Assembly: GCF_022346995.1 (NCBI RefSeq)
Contig: NZ_JAKRNM010000008.1
Location: 124,001-188,000, forward strand
Length of the DNA: 64,000 nucleotides
Source of the DNA: Paenibacillus sp. ACRRY
Lineage (GTDB): Bacteria; Bacillota; Bacilli; Paenibacillales; Paenibacillaceae
Direction: 5' to 3'
This document shows, in pieces, positions 45,230-53,244 of the stretch (its first letter is position 1; the number at the start of each line of letters is the position of its first letter). The translations under genes were made by a program, and so were the position numbers. The notes under the pieces are model-generated. The model was not told where the DNA came from, did no database searches, and saw only the letters and a list, made by a program, of their open reading frames with translations.

Positions 45230-45289
45230 GAAAAATCCGAAGTGCGTGAGACGAAGAGTACATAATATAACTTAGTGGAGGTGATCACT

Positions 45290-45646
45290 GTGTTTTATCG
45301 AAGAAAATATTATGTCGTCAATAATGAATTCGTTGACATCTTTAACAGACACTTCATTGAAACCAATTTACCTAATCAGTTGAAGAATGGAGCTCGTCTA
45401 GTTGGTAGATGGATGGTCCCACATTCAGAGAAAACAACTGAGATTTTTGCAATCTGGGAATATGATAGTATTGAAAAATATGAAGAGATTGAAACGAATA
45501 TCAGAAGCGACAAAGAACATTATAAGAAGATCAATGAGTGGTATGAACTCCACGGGGGAAGAGATCATATAGCTAAGGAATATATCTATGAAGTAAAAAA
45601 CGAAGAACTAATTTCTACACTATCAGACGTTAGGCGCAATCCCTAA
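45290..45646 (+). CDS. NIPSNAP family protein, C-terminus fused to an attC-type core
   Basis: The 118-residue protein uses GTG at 45290 after an excellent GGAGGTGATC. FYRRKYYVVNNEFVDIFNRHFIETNLPNQLKNGARLVGRWMV, FAIWEYDSIEKYEEIETNIRSDKEH is the NIPSNAP ferredoxin-like pattern. The last residues (SDVRRNP) are encoded by ACGTTAGGCGCAATCC, the 3' core of an attC-like site at 45629, so the natural C-terminus has been replaced or slightly extended. The domain itself looks complete. Function of the family is unclear. Confidence 0.85.
   Translation: MFYRRKYYVVNNEFVDIFNRHFIETNLPNQLKNGARLVGRWMVPHSEKTTEIFAIWEYDSIEKYEEIETNIRSDKEHYKKINEWYELHGGRDHIAKEYIYEVKNEELISTLSDVRRNP
45625..45643 (+). repeat. attC-like 3' core within the NIPSNAP gene
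   Basis: AGACGTTAGGCGCAAT carries the GTTRNNN core without arms or hairpins. It is the only trace of a site between the NIPSNAP and the next cassette. Confidence 0.6.
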
Positions 45647-45716
45647 AGTCAAGATGAATAAACCAAAGAACAATAAAAAGAAGAACCATTATATAACTTA
45701 ATTGAAGGTGATACTT

Positions 45717-46037
45717 ATGAAGGATTGGGACTACAGTAAGCCTTGGTTTCATGGTTCTCCAATATTATTAGATGAACTACTAGTCGGAAGCACAATAACT
45801 CAGGATCGAGAGTTAGCAAGAATCTTTTCACACAAACCATCTATTGTTGCTTTTGACGAGAATGGCGCAAGATTTCATAATGGTAAGTTATGTGGATATA
45901 TTTACATAATCGATGAAGAAATTATAAGTGAGGATGTATACCCACATCCCGCAACTACAATGAAACCTGGTGAAGAATGGCTCATAAAAAGAGGATTAAA
46001 AGTACGAAAGATAGGTGAGACGAGAACAAGAGCTTGA
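45717..46037 (+). CDS. Small protein resembling Arr/ART-fold ADP-ribosyltransferases
   Basis: The 106-residue protein starts at the ATG at 45717, 4-5 nt after AAGGTGAT. PWFHGSPILLDELLVGSTITQDRELARIFSHKPSIVAFDE resembles the opening strand and helix of Arr-like transferases (FHG in place of YHGT). GYIYIIDE and the last block (GEEWLIKRGLKVRKI) fit the later strands. The likeness is to the fold only, and an active site is not certain. After the stop the same frame continues open for 36 codons, which hints that a longer protein was interrupted. Confidence 0.45.
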   Translation: MKDWDYSKPWFHGSPILLDELLVGSTITQDRELARIFSHKPSIVAFDENGARFHNGKLCGYIYIIDEEIISEDVYPHPATTMKPGEEWLIKRGLKVRKIGETRTRA

Positions 46038-46168
46038 AGAACAACTTTCAGGGGAAGAGGAGATAGAATTATTGGAAAAGCTAAAAAACAGATAGCTAAT
46101 AGCTTTAAAATCAATAAAAGAGGAACCCCATACTCGAAATTTAAAAACAAATCAAGGAGGTGAAGTAT

Positions 46169-46564
46169 GTGTTCAGAGATTCTCAACATGCATGGAACCC
46201 TGCGCCTGAGGAAATTAGACTGTGGGCGTATAGTAATGAGTTAATACCAGAACAAGATTGGGAATTAGCCGTAAATAGTTTTGAAAACATTCCAATGATT
46301 TGTACATTCGTTGATGATAAAGAATGCAAACATACCTCATTTTTTCTTAGTAGTCTTTATGTGTTTACCGGTGACATTGTAAGAGCGGAAGAAATCGAAG
46401 AACTCAATAAATTGTCTCAATTAATAAAGAAAATAGAAGTGACAGCAAAGTCAGAAGAGTTAAAATCATGGATTACTCGATCTAAGAACCTAATGCAAAA
46501 TCCAACAAACTATGAATATAAATTTTGGGGAATTGGCTCCCAGTATGTATATAATAATGAATAA
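46169..46564 (+). CDS. Hypothetical cassette protein
   Basis: The 131-residue protein is read from the GTG at 46169, which has AAGGAGGTG 6 nt upstream; an earlier GTG overlaps the ribosome site. NPAPEEIRLWAYSNELIPEQDWELAV opens a helical protein with the pattern D...LAVNSFENIPMICTFVDDKECKHTSFFLSSLYVFTGD. I do not recognise it; small proteins of this type are common beside toxins. The 130 bases before it contain coding-like sequence in two frames, apparently debris. Confidence 0.6.
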   Translation: MFRDSQHAWNPAPEEIRLWAYSNELIPEQDWELAVNSFENIPMICTFVDDKECKHTSFFLSSLYVFTGDIVRAEEIEELNKLSQLIKKIEVTAKSEELKSWITRSKNLMQNPTNYEYKFWGIGSQYVYNNE

Positions 46565-46603
46565 CTAGATAAGAAAAAGTATTTTAAAGAAGGCGATGAC
46601 ATC

Positions 46604-46745
46604 CTACAACAACGTACTCACGCATAAAGGCTATTGCCTTTGGTTGACAGATGTTAAATCATTGAAGAGGTTAGACATAAATGCCCCAACCTAGGATAAC
46701 AGCTATCTAAGGCTGGGGCGTTTCGTAAATAAAGGAACGTTATGC
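46604..46745 (+). repeat. attC-like site 6 of array 2
   Basis: The 5' arm is CTACAAC, AACG, TACTCACG. The 3' arm is CGTAAATA, AAGGAAC, GTTATGC. Class A interior: small hairpin AAGGC-TATT-GCCTT and long stem GCCCCAACCTAGGATAA...TATCTAAGGCTGGGGC. Confidence 0.8.
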
Positions 46746-46790
46746 ACCATTACCTGAAAATATTAAAGATAATACTTAAGGAGATAAATT

Positions 46791-47444
46791 ATGAAAGCTA
46801 AACTACTCTTCTTATTTTTGATGGCGATAATGTGTTCATCTTGTCAAGAGAGTAGTCAACCGACTACTTTGAACAGCGAAAATAATTCAATAAGGAATTC
46901 TGTACTGCCTTCTGATGTAGTGAGTATAGGTGATGGAACAGAATCAAAAGAAATAACGGAAGGTCGATCAGATCCTGCTAACAATAAAATATTACCCATG
47001 AGCATTGGAAAGCTTGATTTGAAAGGAGAATTTTATGATGAAATGCTTCAAAATCCTATAGATCATGATTATGAAGTGGAATTTAATCAATTTCAAAATT
47101 CTAAAGAGATTATTACAACATTGGAATGGGGGGCATTCGAAAGCAAATATACAGAGATTTGGGATAAAGAGTTGAATCAAATATATAAAACGCTTCTTTC
47201 TAAATTGGATAAAGAACCAAGAGAGGCACTAATTGAAACGCAGAAAGAATGGTTGCAGTATCACTTAAGGGAATCAAAATTTGTAGAGGAGACATTTATT
47301 TATAATGGTTATCTTGGATCAAGAGGACCAGTAAGCTTAACCACGGTTATACGGGAGAGAACTAGGGAAAGAACAATGCAATTATTTGAATATCGATATT
47401 TACTAGATGGTGAAGTTGAGTTTGTTTACCAAAGTGAAAAATAA
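46791..47444 (+). CDS. Lipoprotein with an LprI-like (DUF1311) domain
   Basis: The 217-residue protein starts after AAGGAG. It has a lipoprotein signal (LLFLFLMAIMCSSC) and a polar linker. The C-terminal helical domain (WDKELNQIYKTLLSKLDKEPREALIETQKEWLQYHLRESKF) matches LprI/DUF1311 proteins, some of which inhibit lysozyme. Displayed on the outer face of the membrane, it might protect the wall from lytic enzymes. The usual cysteines of the family are absent in the region I can see. Confidence 0.8.
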   Translation: MKAKLLFLFLMAIMCSSCQESSQPTTLNSENNSIRNSVLPSDVVSIGDGTESKEITEGRSDPANNKILPMSIGKLDLKGEFYDEMLQNPIDHDYEVEFNQFQNSKEIITTLEWGAFESKYTEIWDKELNQIYKTLLSKLDKEPREALIETQKEWLQYHLRESKFVEETFIYNGYLGSRGPVSLTTVIRERTRERTMQLFEYRYLLDGEVEFVYQSEK

Positions 47445-47497
47445 AGTTGAAATTTTGATCAATGTTTTTTAAGGTGATGCTTCGAATGCAGTAACGG

Positions 47498-47641
47498 CGT
47501 ATATCTCTGTACTCAAGCTGCGGGATACAACCCTTTGGTTTTTATCTGTATAATCATGGAAGAGCACTCAGACATCATACGACCCAGCCTAAGATAAGAG
47601 TTATCTAAAGCTGGGTCGTTTCGGATACAAGAACGTTATGA
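47498..47641 (+). repeat. attC-like site 7 of array 2
   Basis: The arms are degenerate (CGTATAT, CTCT, GTACTCAAG with TTCGGATA, CAAGAAC, GTTATGA). The class A interior is well kept: TGTATAATCATGGAAGAG, then CGACCCAGCC, TAAGATAAGAGTTATCTAA and GCTGGGTCG. Confidence 0.75.
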
Positions 47642-47678
47642 GAAATTTTCGTAAAATAATTATGCTAGGAGCATTCCA

Positions 47679-48245
47679 ATGAAGATTCAAAAACCAGTGA
47701 TTATTGAAGGATACAATAATGAATGGCCAAGATTGTTCAATATCATAGAATCGGTTATTTCCAGCAAATTAAATAGTCTGGCATTACGAATTGAACACGT
47801 TGGAAGTACATCAATCCCGAGTCTTTCAGCCAAACCAATTATTGATATAGATGTAGTAATTGAATCTATGGACTGCCTACCACAGGTAATCAAAAAGCTA
47901 GAAGAATTGGGATATATCCATGAAGGTGATTTGGGGATTAAAAACAGAGAAGCATTTGCAAGAAGGGACGTTGATGTACCCTACACTAGTGTAGGCAATG
48001 AGAAGCAAGAACATCATCTATACGTATGCAATCGGGAAAGTGAAGAATTGAAAAGACATATAAGGTTCAGAGATATACTAAGAAAGCATCCCTTATTAGT
48101 ATCTGAGTATGCGAATTTAAAGTTCCAACTAGCTAATAAATACAGAAACAATCGCCAAGCCTATACTGCTGGAAAGACAGAATTTATTACGAGAATAATG
48201 AATGAATACCAAGATAGTGTATTACAGAACGATGAAGACATCTGA
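47679..48245 (+). CDS. GrpB family (UPF0157) nucleotidyltransferase-fold protein
   Basis: The 188-residue protein starts after TAGGAG. VIIEGYNNEWPRLFNIIESVI, LRIEHVGSTSIPSLSAKPIIDIDVVI is the GrpB signature with the HVGSTSI loop and DIDV metal-binding acids, and HHLYVCNRESEELKRHIRFRDILRKHP is the second conserved block. The function of the family is unknown, though the fold suggests nucleotide transfer. Its TGA stop lies inside the 5' core of the following site, so the coding region uses the site's first bases. Confidence 0.92.
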   Translation: MKIQKPVIIEGYNNEWPRLFNIIESVISSKLNSLALRIEHVGSTSIPSLSAKPIIDIDVVIESMDCLPQVIKKLEELGYIHEGDLGIKNREAFARRDVDVPYTSVGNEKQEHHLYVCNRESEELKRHIRFRDILRKHPLLVSEYANLKFQLANKYRNNRQAYTAGKTEFITRIMNEYQDSVLQNDEDI

Positions 48246-48406
48246 TGACAAAGTGTCTACGCTGCAGGCCATTCGGCCTTTGATTTGCAAGTTGAGGTAA
48301 CCAGAGAAGCGGATTCAGCTCACAACCTTACGAGGCTAAGTCCGTCGGATCCAGTCGATGACGCTCCTTTAATCCTCTTTGGTTAGTAGATACCGTAACG
48401 TTAGCT
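48243..48406 (+). repeat. attC-like site 8 of array 2
   Basis: The 5' arm is TGATGAC, AAAG, TGTCTACG. The 3' arm is AGTAGATA, CCGTAAC, GTTAGCT. Relative to TATTCACG/CGTGAATA both arms changed together. Small hairpin AGGCC-ATTC-GGCCT; class B interior GAGGCTAAG...TTTAATCCTC. Confidence 0.85.
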
Positions 48407-48447
48407 AAAATTCCACCAATTATTTATTCAGAGGTGTAAATTCAGAG

Positions 48448-49041
48448 ATGTCTTATACAAGACCGGTTATTAGAGAACCGTATTATGATTGTCCAAAGTG
48501 GTTTGACAATTATGTGCATCGTTCAGAGTTTCTTACGCTCTCGGGCGAGTGTACATCTTCTGAAGTTGAACTCTTTTTAATACATTTATTTGGATATAGC
48601 AATACAAATGTAGATCAATCAATGGAAGACACTTTTAATGAACTATTTGCGAATGAATCTGTAGCTATTTTGGGCGGTGTTGCTTTTTTTGAAAGTGAAG
48701 AAAAATTTATTATGCCAAGTTGTTGCTGTGGTCTAGAACAATTTAGGGAGATTTATAATTGTATTCTTAATAGAGAGAGTCCCTGGCTTGGACATGATCC
48801 CTCACCGGGAATAACTTATAAGGATAAAATGGCCATCGTCTGGTCTGATAATCCAGATTCTAATGATCGATCGGACGTTTTCCATATTAATTTTAAGTTT
48901 GAAGAAATTTTATCTTGTCTTGATAAATCCAAATATGTTTTGAAAGATTTTATTGATAAGCCGCTCTTTGAATGGATTTATCGAAGAGATCGAGATACAG
49001 CTGAAAAAATGAAAGCTAGAATGTATGAGTGGTTTCTTTAG
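48448..49041 (+). CDS. Hypothetical cassette protein, possibly immunity-like
   Basis: The 197-residue protein starts after AGAGGTG. It is acidic, with a conserved-looking block VAILGGVAFFESEEKFIMPSCCCGLEQFREIYNCIL then SPWLGHDPSPGITYKDKMAIVWSDN and a C-terminal helix. The CCCGLE and PWLGHDP segments look like a real family motif, seen in my memory in toxin-neighbouring proteins, but I cannot name it. Confidence 0.6.
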   Translation: MSYTRPVIREPYYDCPKWFDNYVHRSEFLTLSGECTSSEVELFLIHLFGYSNTNVDQSMEDTFNELFANESVAILGGVAFFESEEKFIMPSCCCGLEQFREIYNCILNRESPWLGHDPSPGITYKDKMAIVWSDNPDSNDRSDVFHINFKFEEILSCLDKSKYVLKDFIDKPLFEWIYRRDRDTAEKMKARMYEWFL

Positions 49042-49081
49042 GAATTGTGATTATTATTATTTCTAAGAAGGCAGGAACATC

Positions 49082-49253
49082 AGCTAACATTATATTCACG
49101 CTGCGGATCGGCTGAAGCTGATTCTTGACCCGCCAGAGGCTTTCGACAGGGAAGCAGAATCAGGCGGATAACCTTGCGAACCTAACCACGGTCGTAGCCG
49201 GCAGCTGAAGCTGTCTTAAGGTTCTCGGGTTCGTGCATACAATAACGTTAGCA
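49082..49253 (+). repeat. attC-like site 9 of array 2
   Basis: The 5' arm is AGCTAAC, ATTA, TATTCACG. The 3' arm is CGTGCATA, CAATAAC, GTTAGCA. The large hairpin reads GAACCTAA...TTAAGGTTC instead of GAGGCTAA...TTAAGCCTC, so both sides changed and pairing is kept. Confidence 0.88.
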
Positions 49254-49289
49254 GACATGCTGAGAATAACTTATAGGAGCAAACCATTT

Positions 49290-50225
49290 ATGATTGAATT
49301 TCCAAATCAGAGTCAAATAAATGATGAAAAGGTAAAATCATTTGTTAGTTTTTTAAGAAAAGAAAAAATTGAAAGTTGTTTGATAAGTCATGGTCCAGAT
49401 AGTGTGCTTCAATATTTTAGAAACAATAAATCTAAAGATAAACTCCACAAAGTTAACTCATGCACGAAGAGCATTACTTCATGCTTAATTGGAATTGCTT
49501 TCGAACAGGGATTAATTTCAGATCTTAATGCGCCGATTGTTAATTACTTTCCCTCGCTTCAACAGGATAAAGACATCCGGAAACAACGCATTACAATTGA
49601 TCACTTATTGAGTATGAGTGCAGGTTTTGATTGGCCGGAGTTGGGGGAATGGAATGGCTGGCCACAAATGATACATAGTCCCAACTGGGTTGATTATATA
49701 TTAGAGCGCCCATTAAACGCTGAACCCGGTGAACAAATGAACTATAATTCTGGCTGCAGCCATCTGTTATTATCAATACTTCAAAAGGTATCAAAAATGA
49801 ATGCAAAAGATTTCGCTAAAAAGTATCTCTTCTCTAGTTTAGAGATTAAAGATTTCATATGGCATGTAGACCCTCAGGGAGTTAATATTGGTGGTTTCGG
49901 GCTGCACATGTCTATACAAGATATGCAAAAATTCGGTTATTTCTATTTGAACAAGGGGCGTTGGGGGAAACGACAATTACTTAGCGAAGAATGGATAGTT
50001 ACTTCAACAAAACCTAAGTTTTTAACCTATGAAGATATAGGTTATTACGGTCGTCATTGGTGGGTGTCAGAAGAATCATTAGACCGATCTTTTTATTTTG
50101 CTATGGGTTTGGGCGGGCAGTATATCTGTGTAGAACCTTCCCGAAATATAGTTATCGCATTAACAAGCAATACATACAGTGTTACCTTAAAACCATTAAA
50201 AGCTATTACAAAACTTTTTCAGTAA
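49290..50225 (+). CDS. Beta-lactamase-family serine hydrolase (cassette)
   Basis: The 311-residue protein starts at the ATG at 49290, with TAGGAG upstream; the frame also runs back through the 3' core of the site. HKVNSCTKSITSCLIGIAFEQGLI contains the SxxK catalytic pair. LLSMSAGFDWPE, NYNSGCSHLLLSIL (YNS in the second motif) and GLGGQYICVEPSRNIVIALTSN are typical of class C-like and 6-aminohexanoate-dimer-hydrolase-like enzymes. No signal peptide is visible, so it is unlikely to be a secreted antibiotic beta-lactamase. Substrate unknown. Confidence 0.9.
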   Translation: MIEFPNQSQINDEKVKSFVSFLRKEKIESCLISHGPDSVLQYFRNNKSKDKLHKVNSCTKSITSCLIGIAFEQGLISDLNAPIVNYFPSLQQDKDIRKQRITIDHLLSMSAGFDWPELGEWNGWPQMIHSPNWVDYILERPLNAEPGEQMNYNSGCSHLLLSILQKVSKMNAKDFAKKYLFSSLEIKDFIWHVDPQGVNIGGFGLHMSIQDMQKFGYFYLNKGRWGKRQLLSEEWIVTSTKPKFLTYEDIGYYGRHWWVSEESLDRSFYFAMGLGGQYICVEPSRNIVIALTSNTYSVTLKPLKAITKLFQ

Positions 50226-50245
50226 CTCGAAGAAGTCATCACATC

Positions 50246-50404
50246 TACTAACAAATTTCCTACATCGTCGCTGTCGCTCCTTGGTCAACAAGAGGGATTT
50301 GCTCAAAAGTAAATTCAGGCGATACATTCAACCAGCTAAGTCTGACGACCCGTCCCCTACGGTCACTTAAGCTGTTTGAACGTCAGGAATGCCAAACGTT
50401 AGAT
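50246..50404 (+). repeat. attC-like site 10 of array 2
   Basis: The 5' arm is TACTAAC, AAAT, TTCCTACA. The 3' arm is TCAGGAAT, GCCAAAC, GTTAGAT. The large hairpin is CAGCTAAG...CTTAAGCTG, again a paired change from the GAGGCTAAG form. Confidence 0.8.
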
Positions 50405-50439
50405 GAAATCACGATGAATTTTATAAAGGAGGCGTTTCA

Positions 50440-51216
50440 TTGAAGTATTCTACCGTTGTCTTAGATTTGGATGGCACATTTTTAAATTCTAAAAAGCAAG
50501 TCTCTGAAAGAAACATAGAAGCCGTACTTTCCTGTTATCAAAGGGGGATGAGAATAATCTTTGCAACAGCACGCCCTCCTAGAGCTGTAAAGTTTTTTCT
50601 TCCAAAAGAGTTGTTGGATATTGGAGCGTTTGTGTATTATAACGGAGCACAAACAATATGTAATAAATCCATGACCGAATTTTGTGAATCAATTCCATCT
50701 GATTTAACTTCTGAAATCATCGATTATTGCTTACATCATTATCCGCAACTCGATGTGACAATGGAAGTAAAAGATGAATGGTTTGGCTTACGCGAATATG
50801 ATTATACTACCACAATGAATGCAAGGTCTAACCCAATAGTTAAATCATTGGGAGAATTAAAACAATATGAAGCTACAAAGATATTACTCGCCGGCAAGAA
50901 TCAGATTCTAGGACTTATTTCAAAGTTTGGACAGCAAGTAAATGTATTGATTACGGATAATAATCAACTGATTCAAATAATGCCACTTCAAGCATCGAAA
51001 GAGTTAGCAATTACTAGACTTTGCAATATATACAATGAAGAACTGGATTCACTGATTGTATTTGGTGATCATAATGATTTAGGACTGTTCAAGTCAGCTG
51101 GATATTCAATAGCAATGGGGAATGCAGTAGTTGAATTGAAAGATATTGCAGATGAAATAACAGAAACTAATGATAACGATGGAGTAGCAATAATCTTAGA
51201 AGGATTGTGTGGGTAA
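50440..51216 (+). CDS. HAD family hydrolase (Cof type)
   Basis: The 258-residue protein uses TTG after AAAGGAGG. Motif I is VLDLDGTFLNSKK, motif II ATARPPRAV (T/S position), the Lys of motif III is in the ASKELAITRL segment and motif IV is FGDHNDLGLFKSAG. The C2-type cap places it with Cof-like phosphatases acting on sugar phosphates or nucleotides. It is an unusual housekeeping-type enzyme to find as a cassette. Confidence 0.93.
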   Translation: MKYSTVVLDLDGTFLNSKKQVSERNIEAVLSCYQRGMRIIFATARPPRAVKFFLPKELLDIGAFVYYNGAQTICNKSMTEFCESIPSDLTSEIIDYCLHHYPQLDVTMEVKDEWFGLREYDYTTTMNARSNPIVKSLGELKQYEATKILLAGKNQILGLISKFGQQVNVLITDNNQLIQIMPLQASKELAITRLCNIYNEELDSLIVFGDHNDLGLFKSAGYSIAMGNAVVELKDIADEITETNDNDGVAIILEGLCG

Positions 51217-51230
51217 CTCTAGGTTACATC

Positions 51231-51385
51231 ATCTAACACAATATACGCACTGCGAGCCATTCGGCTCTTGATCTGCCAGAAGTATATTGAGGAAGATGAA
51301 TCAGGCAGATACATCCATCCATCCATTCCCCTAAGATAAGAGCTATCTAAGAGGATTGGCTGTCGCGAATACCATAACGTTAGGC
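51231..51385 (+). repeat. attC-like site 11 of array 2
   Basis: The 5' arm is ATCTAAC, ACAA, TATACGC. The 3' arm is GCGAATA, CCATAAC, GTTAGGC. Small hairpin GAGCC-ATTC-GGCTC; the interior carries CC, TAAGATAAGAGCTATCTAA, GAGG of class A next to class B-type AATCAGGCAGATACATCC, so it is a hybrid of the two forms. Confidence 0.85.
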
Positions 51386-51472
51386 GAAATTGCCTATATT
51401 ATAAATCAATATTCTTCCAGCAAATATTTTGGTATTATTATATTTGACAAAATACTACAAGGGGGCATTTAT

Positions 51473-52918
51473 TTGTTCAAGTTAAGCCAAATATTTATTG
51501 GTTATACTGATGGAAAAAAAGAGGCGAAATTTAAAGAAAACTTTGAGCAATATTATTATAATTATAATCTTAATTATGAAAAGATAATGGAAGTAGACAA
51601 ATTCTTATTATTGGGAAAAAAAGGAACGGGGAAATCATTACTTTCGGAGTATATAAATAAAAATGCAATGAGTGTTCATGATTGGTTTTGCAACATTTCG
51701 TCGTACAAGCAATTTAATTTTCATGAATTAATTCATTTAAAATCTAGAGAAATCAAACCCAATGAGTATTCTTTGATTTGGGAATGGATATTATTAATTG
51801 AAATTGCTCGATTAGTTGTCACTGATCAAAGTGCTGATAGTAATTTAAGAGATAAGGTTCTAAGATTCTTTGAAAGCAATAATTTCACTTTGAAGTTGGA
51901 TATGAACAAAGTTGTAGATATAACAAAAAAAGGGCAAATAAATGGAACAGTGCTTTCTAAAATATTTAGTTTATCTGGACAATTTGGGAAGGATACAAAA
52001 TATTCATTAGGTAGCTATCTAGATTATATTGATGATTTCCGCGAGGTTATTATTGATTTATTACATAGCACTGAAAGTAAATTCACCGTAATATTTGATG
52101 AACTCGACGATAAATTTAGAAACGAAGAAATATATAAATCAAATATTATTAGTTTGATAAAAGTGACTGATAAATTGAATACAATGTTTTTTGATGAGCG
52201 AGTGAAATGTAAGCTTATTCTTTTGCTAAGAAGTGACATTTTTTATAAATTAAACGATCCCGATCTAAATAAAATTGAACAAGATAATTCTGTAAAAATA
52301 GATTGGGGGAATGTTACTAATTTTAATGCTCCTTTGTTTAGTTTGGTATTCACAAAAATAAAACAATCAGTGGAAAGTTTTAAGGAATTATCAGAATTTG
52401 AATTATATAGAAAACTATTTCCGCAGCGTATTCATAGTTATTTTCCTGATGAATTTATATTAGGTCGAACATACTTTCGTCCTAGGGATTTGGTTACCTA
52501 TATTAGGTTGTATATTGAACAATTTCCAGATGAGACTTTCTTCTCAAAGTCGGGAATCAAAGCTGTTGAGCAAAAGTATTCTGAGTACTTGCTGAAAGAA
52601 GTTAAGAATGAAATGTATGGACATGTTTCTGAAGTAGAAATCAATGAGTCTTTTCTTCTCATTAAGCAATTCAAAAAGGTAGAGTTTACATTTGATGAAA
52701 TTAAAACTTATTTGCAACAAAGAACAAATATATATAAAAACATCGAGATTGAAAGGTCTTTAAAGCTATTGTTTGACTTTAGCGTGATTGGGAATTCATG
52801 GATGGGTGAAGGTGCTAAAAAACCATTCTATTCCTGGGCGTATAGAGAAAATGTTGAAATAGACTATGATAAAAAATTTGTTGTACATCAGGGGTTAAGA
52901 AAAGAATTAACATTATAA
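51473..52918 (+). CDS. P-loop ATPase resembling the Sll1717 family
   Basis: The 481-residue protein is read from the TTG at 51473 (GGGGG 7 nt upstream); the open frame begins earlier, inside the preceding site, without a ribosome site. IFIGYTDGKKEAKF is followed by Walker A GKKGTGKS (residues 48-55) and a likely Walker B VIFDELDDKF. An RSDIFYKLNDPDLNKIEQDN segment and a FRPRDLVTYIRLYIEQFP block precede a C-terminal winged-helix-like region. This matches the loosely described Sll1717-type ATPases found in accessory DNA. It may act in defence or signalling; partner proteins are not evident in the same cassette. Confidence 0.75.
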   Translation: MFKLSQIFIGYTDGKKEAKFKENFEQYYYNYNLNYEKIMEVDKFLLLGKKGTGKSLLSEYINKNAMSVHDWFCNISSYKQFNFHELIHLKSREIKPNEYSLIWEWILLIEIARLVVTDQSADSNLRDKVLRFFESNNFTLKLDMNKVVDITKKGQINGTVLSKIFSLSGQFGKDTKYSLGSYLDYIDDFREVIIDLLHSTESKFTVIFDELDDKFRNEEIYKSNIISLIKVTDKLNTMFFDERVKCKLILLLRSDIFYKLNDPDLNKIEQDNSVKIDWGNVTNFNAPLFSLVFTKIKQSVESFKELSEFELYRKLFPQRIHSYFPDEFILGRTYFRPRDLVTYIRLYIEQFPDETFFSKSGIKAVEQKYSEYLLKEVKNEMYGHVSEVEINESFLLIKQFKKVEFTFDEIKTYLQQRTNIYKNIEIERSLKLLFDFSVIGNSWMGEGAKKPFYSWAYRENVEIDYDKKFVVHQGLRKELTL

Positions 52919-52925
52919 CAAATAT

Positions 52926-52956
52926 TCGCAAGCTGTATCAGCTTGCGATTTCTTTT
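52926..52956 (+). terminator. Rho-independent terminator
   Basis: A 9-bp stem TCGCAAGCT / AGCTTGCGA with a 5-nt loop is followed by TTTCTTTT, directly after the ATPase gene and before the next attC-like site. Most other cassettes have no such private terminator. Confidence 0.85.
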
Positions 52957-52980
52957 AGTGTTTCAGATAGTGGCAACATC

Positions 52981-53175
52981 GCCTAACATTATATTCACGC
53001 ATCGGGTCGACTCTGTCGCCCTCGGTCCGGACAGAAGTCAGAAGTGATTTCGGAGAAGGATTTCAGTAGCAAAGAAGTAGAATCAGCTGGACACATCCGT
53101 ACCACCTAACCGCACCGCGGCTGGCCCTAAAGGGCTTTAAGGTGGTGGGACGCCGTGAACACTGGAACGTCAGAT
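52981..53175 (+). repeat. attC-like site 12 of array 2
   Basis: The 5' arm is GCCTAAC, ATTA, TATTCACG. The 3' arm is CGTGAACA, CTGGAAC, GTCAGAT, with the core changed from GTT to GTC. The large hairpin is CCACCTAA...TTAAGGTGG, another compensated variant. Confidence 0.8.
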
Positions 53176-53244
53176 GAAATTCCTACAAATAAAAGGTGAT
53201 AACATGATAGATTCTTTAAAGTAATGCAAGAAGATAGGAACATC
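53176..53244 (+). other. Minimal or emptied cassette
   Basis: Only about 70 bases separate two sites. They contain AAAAGGTGATAAC and ATGATAGATTCTTTAAAGTAA split as a start plus five codons and a stop (MIDSLK). It could be a deleted cassette or a tiny leader peptide. Confidence 0.4.
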
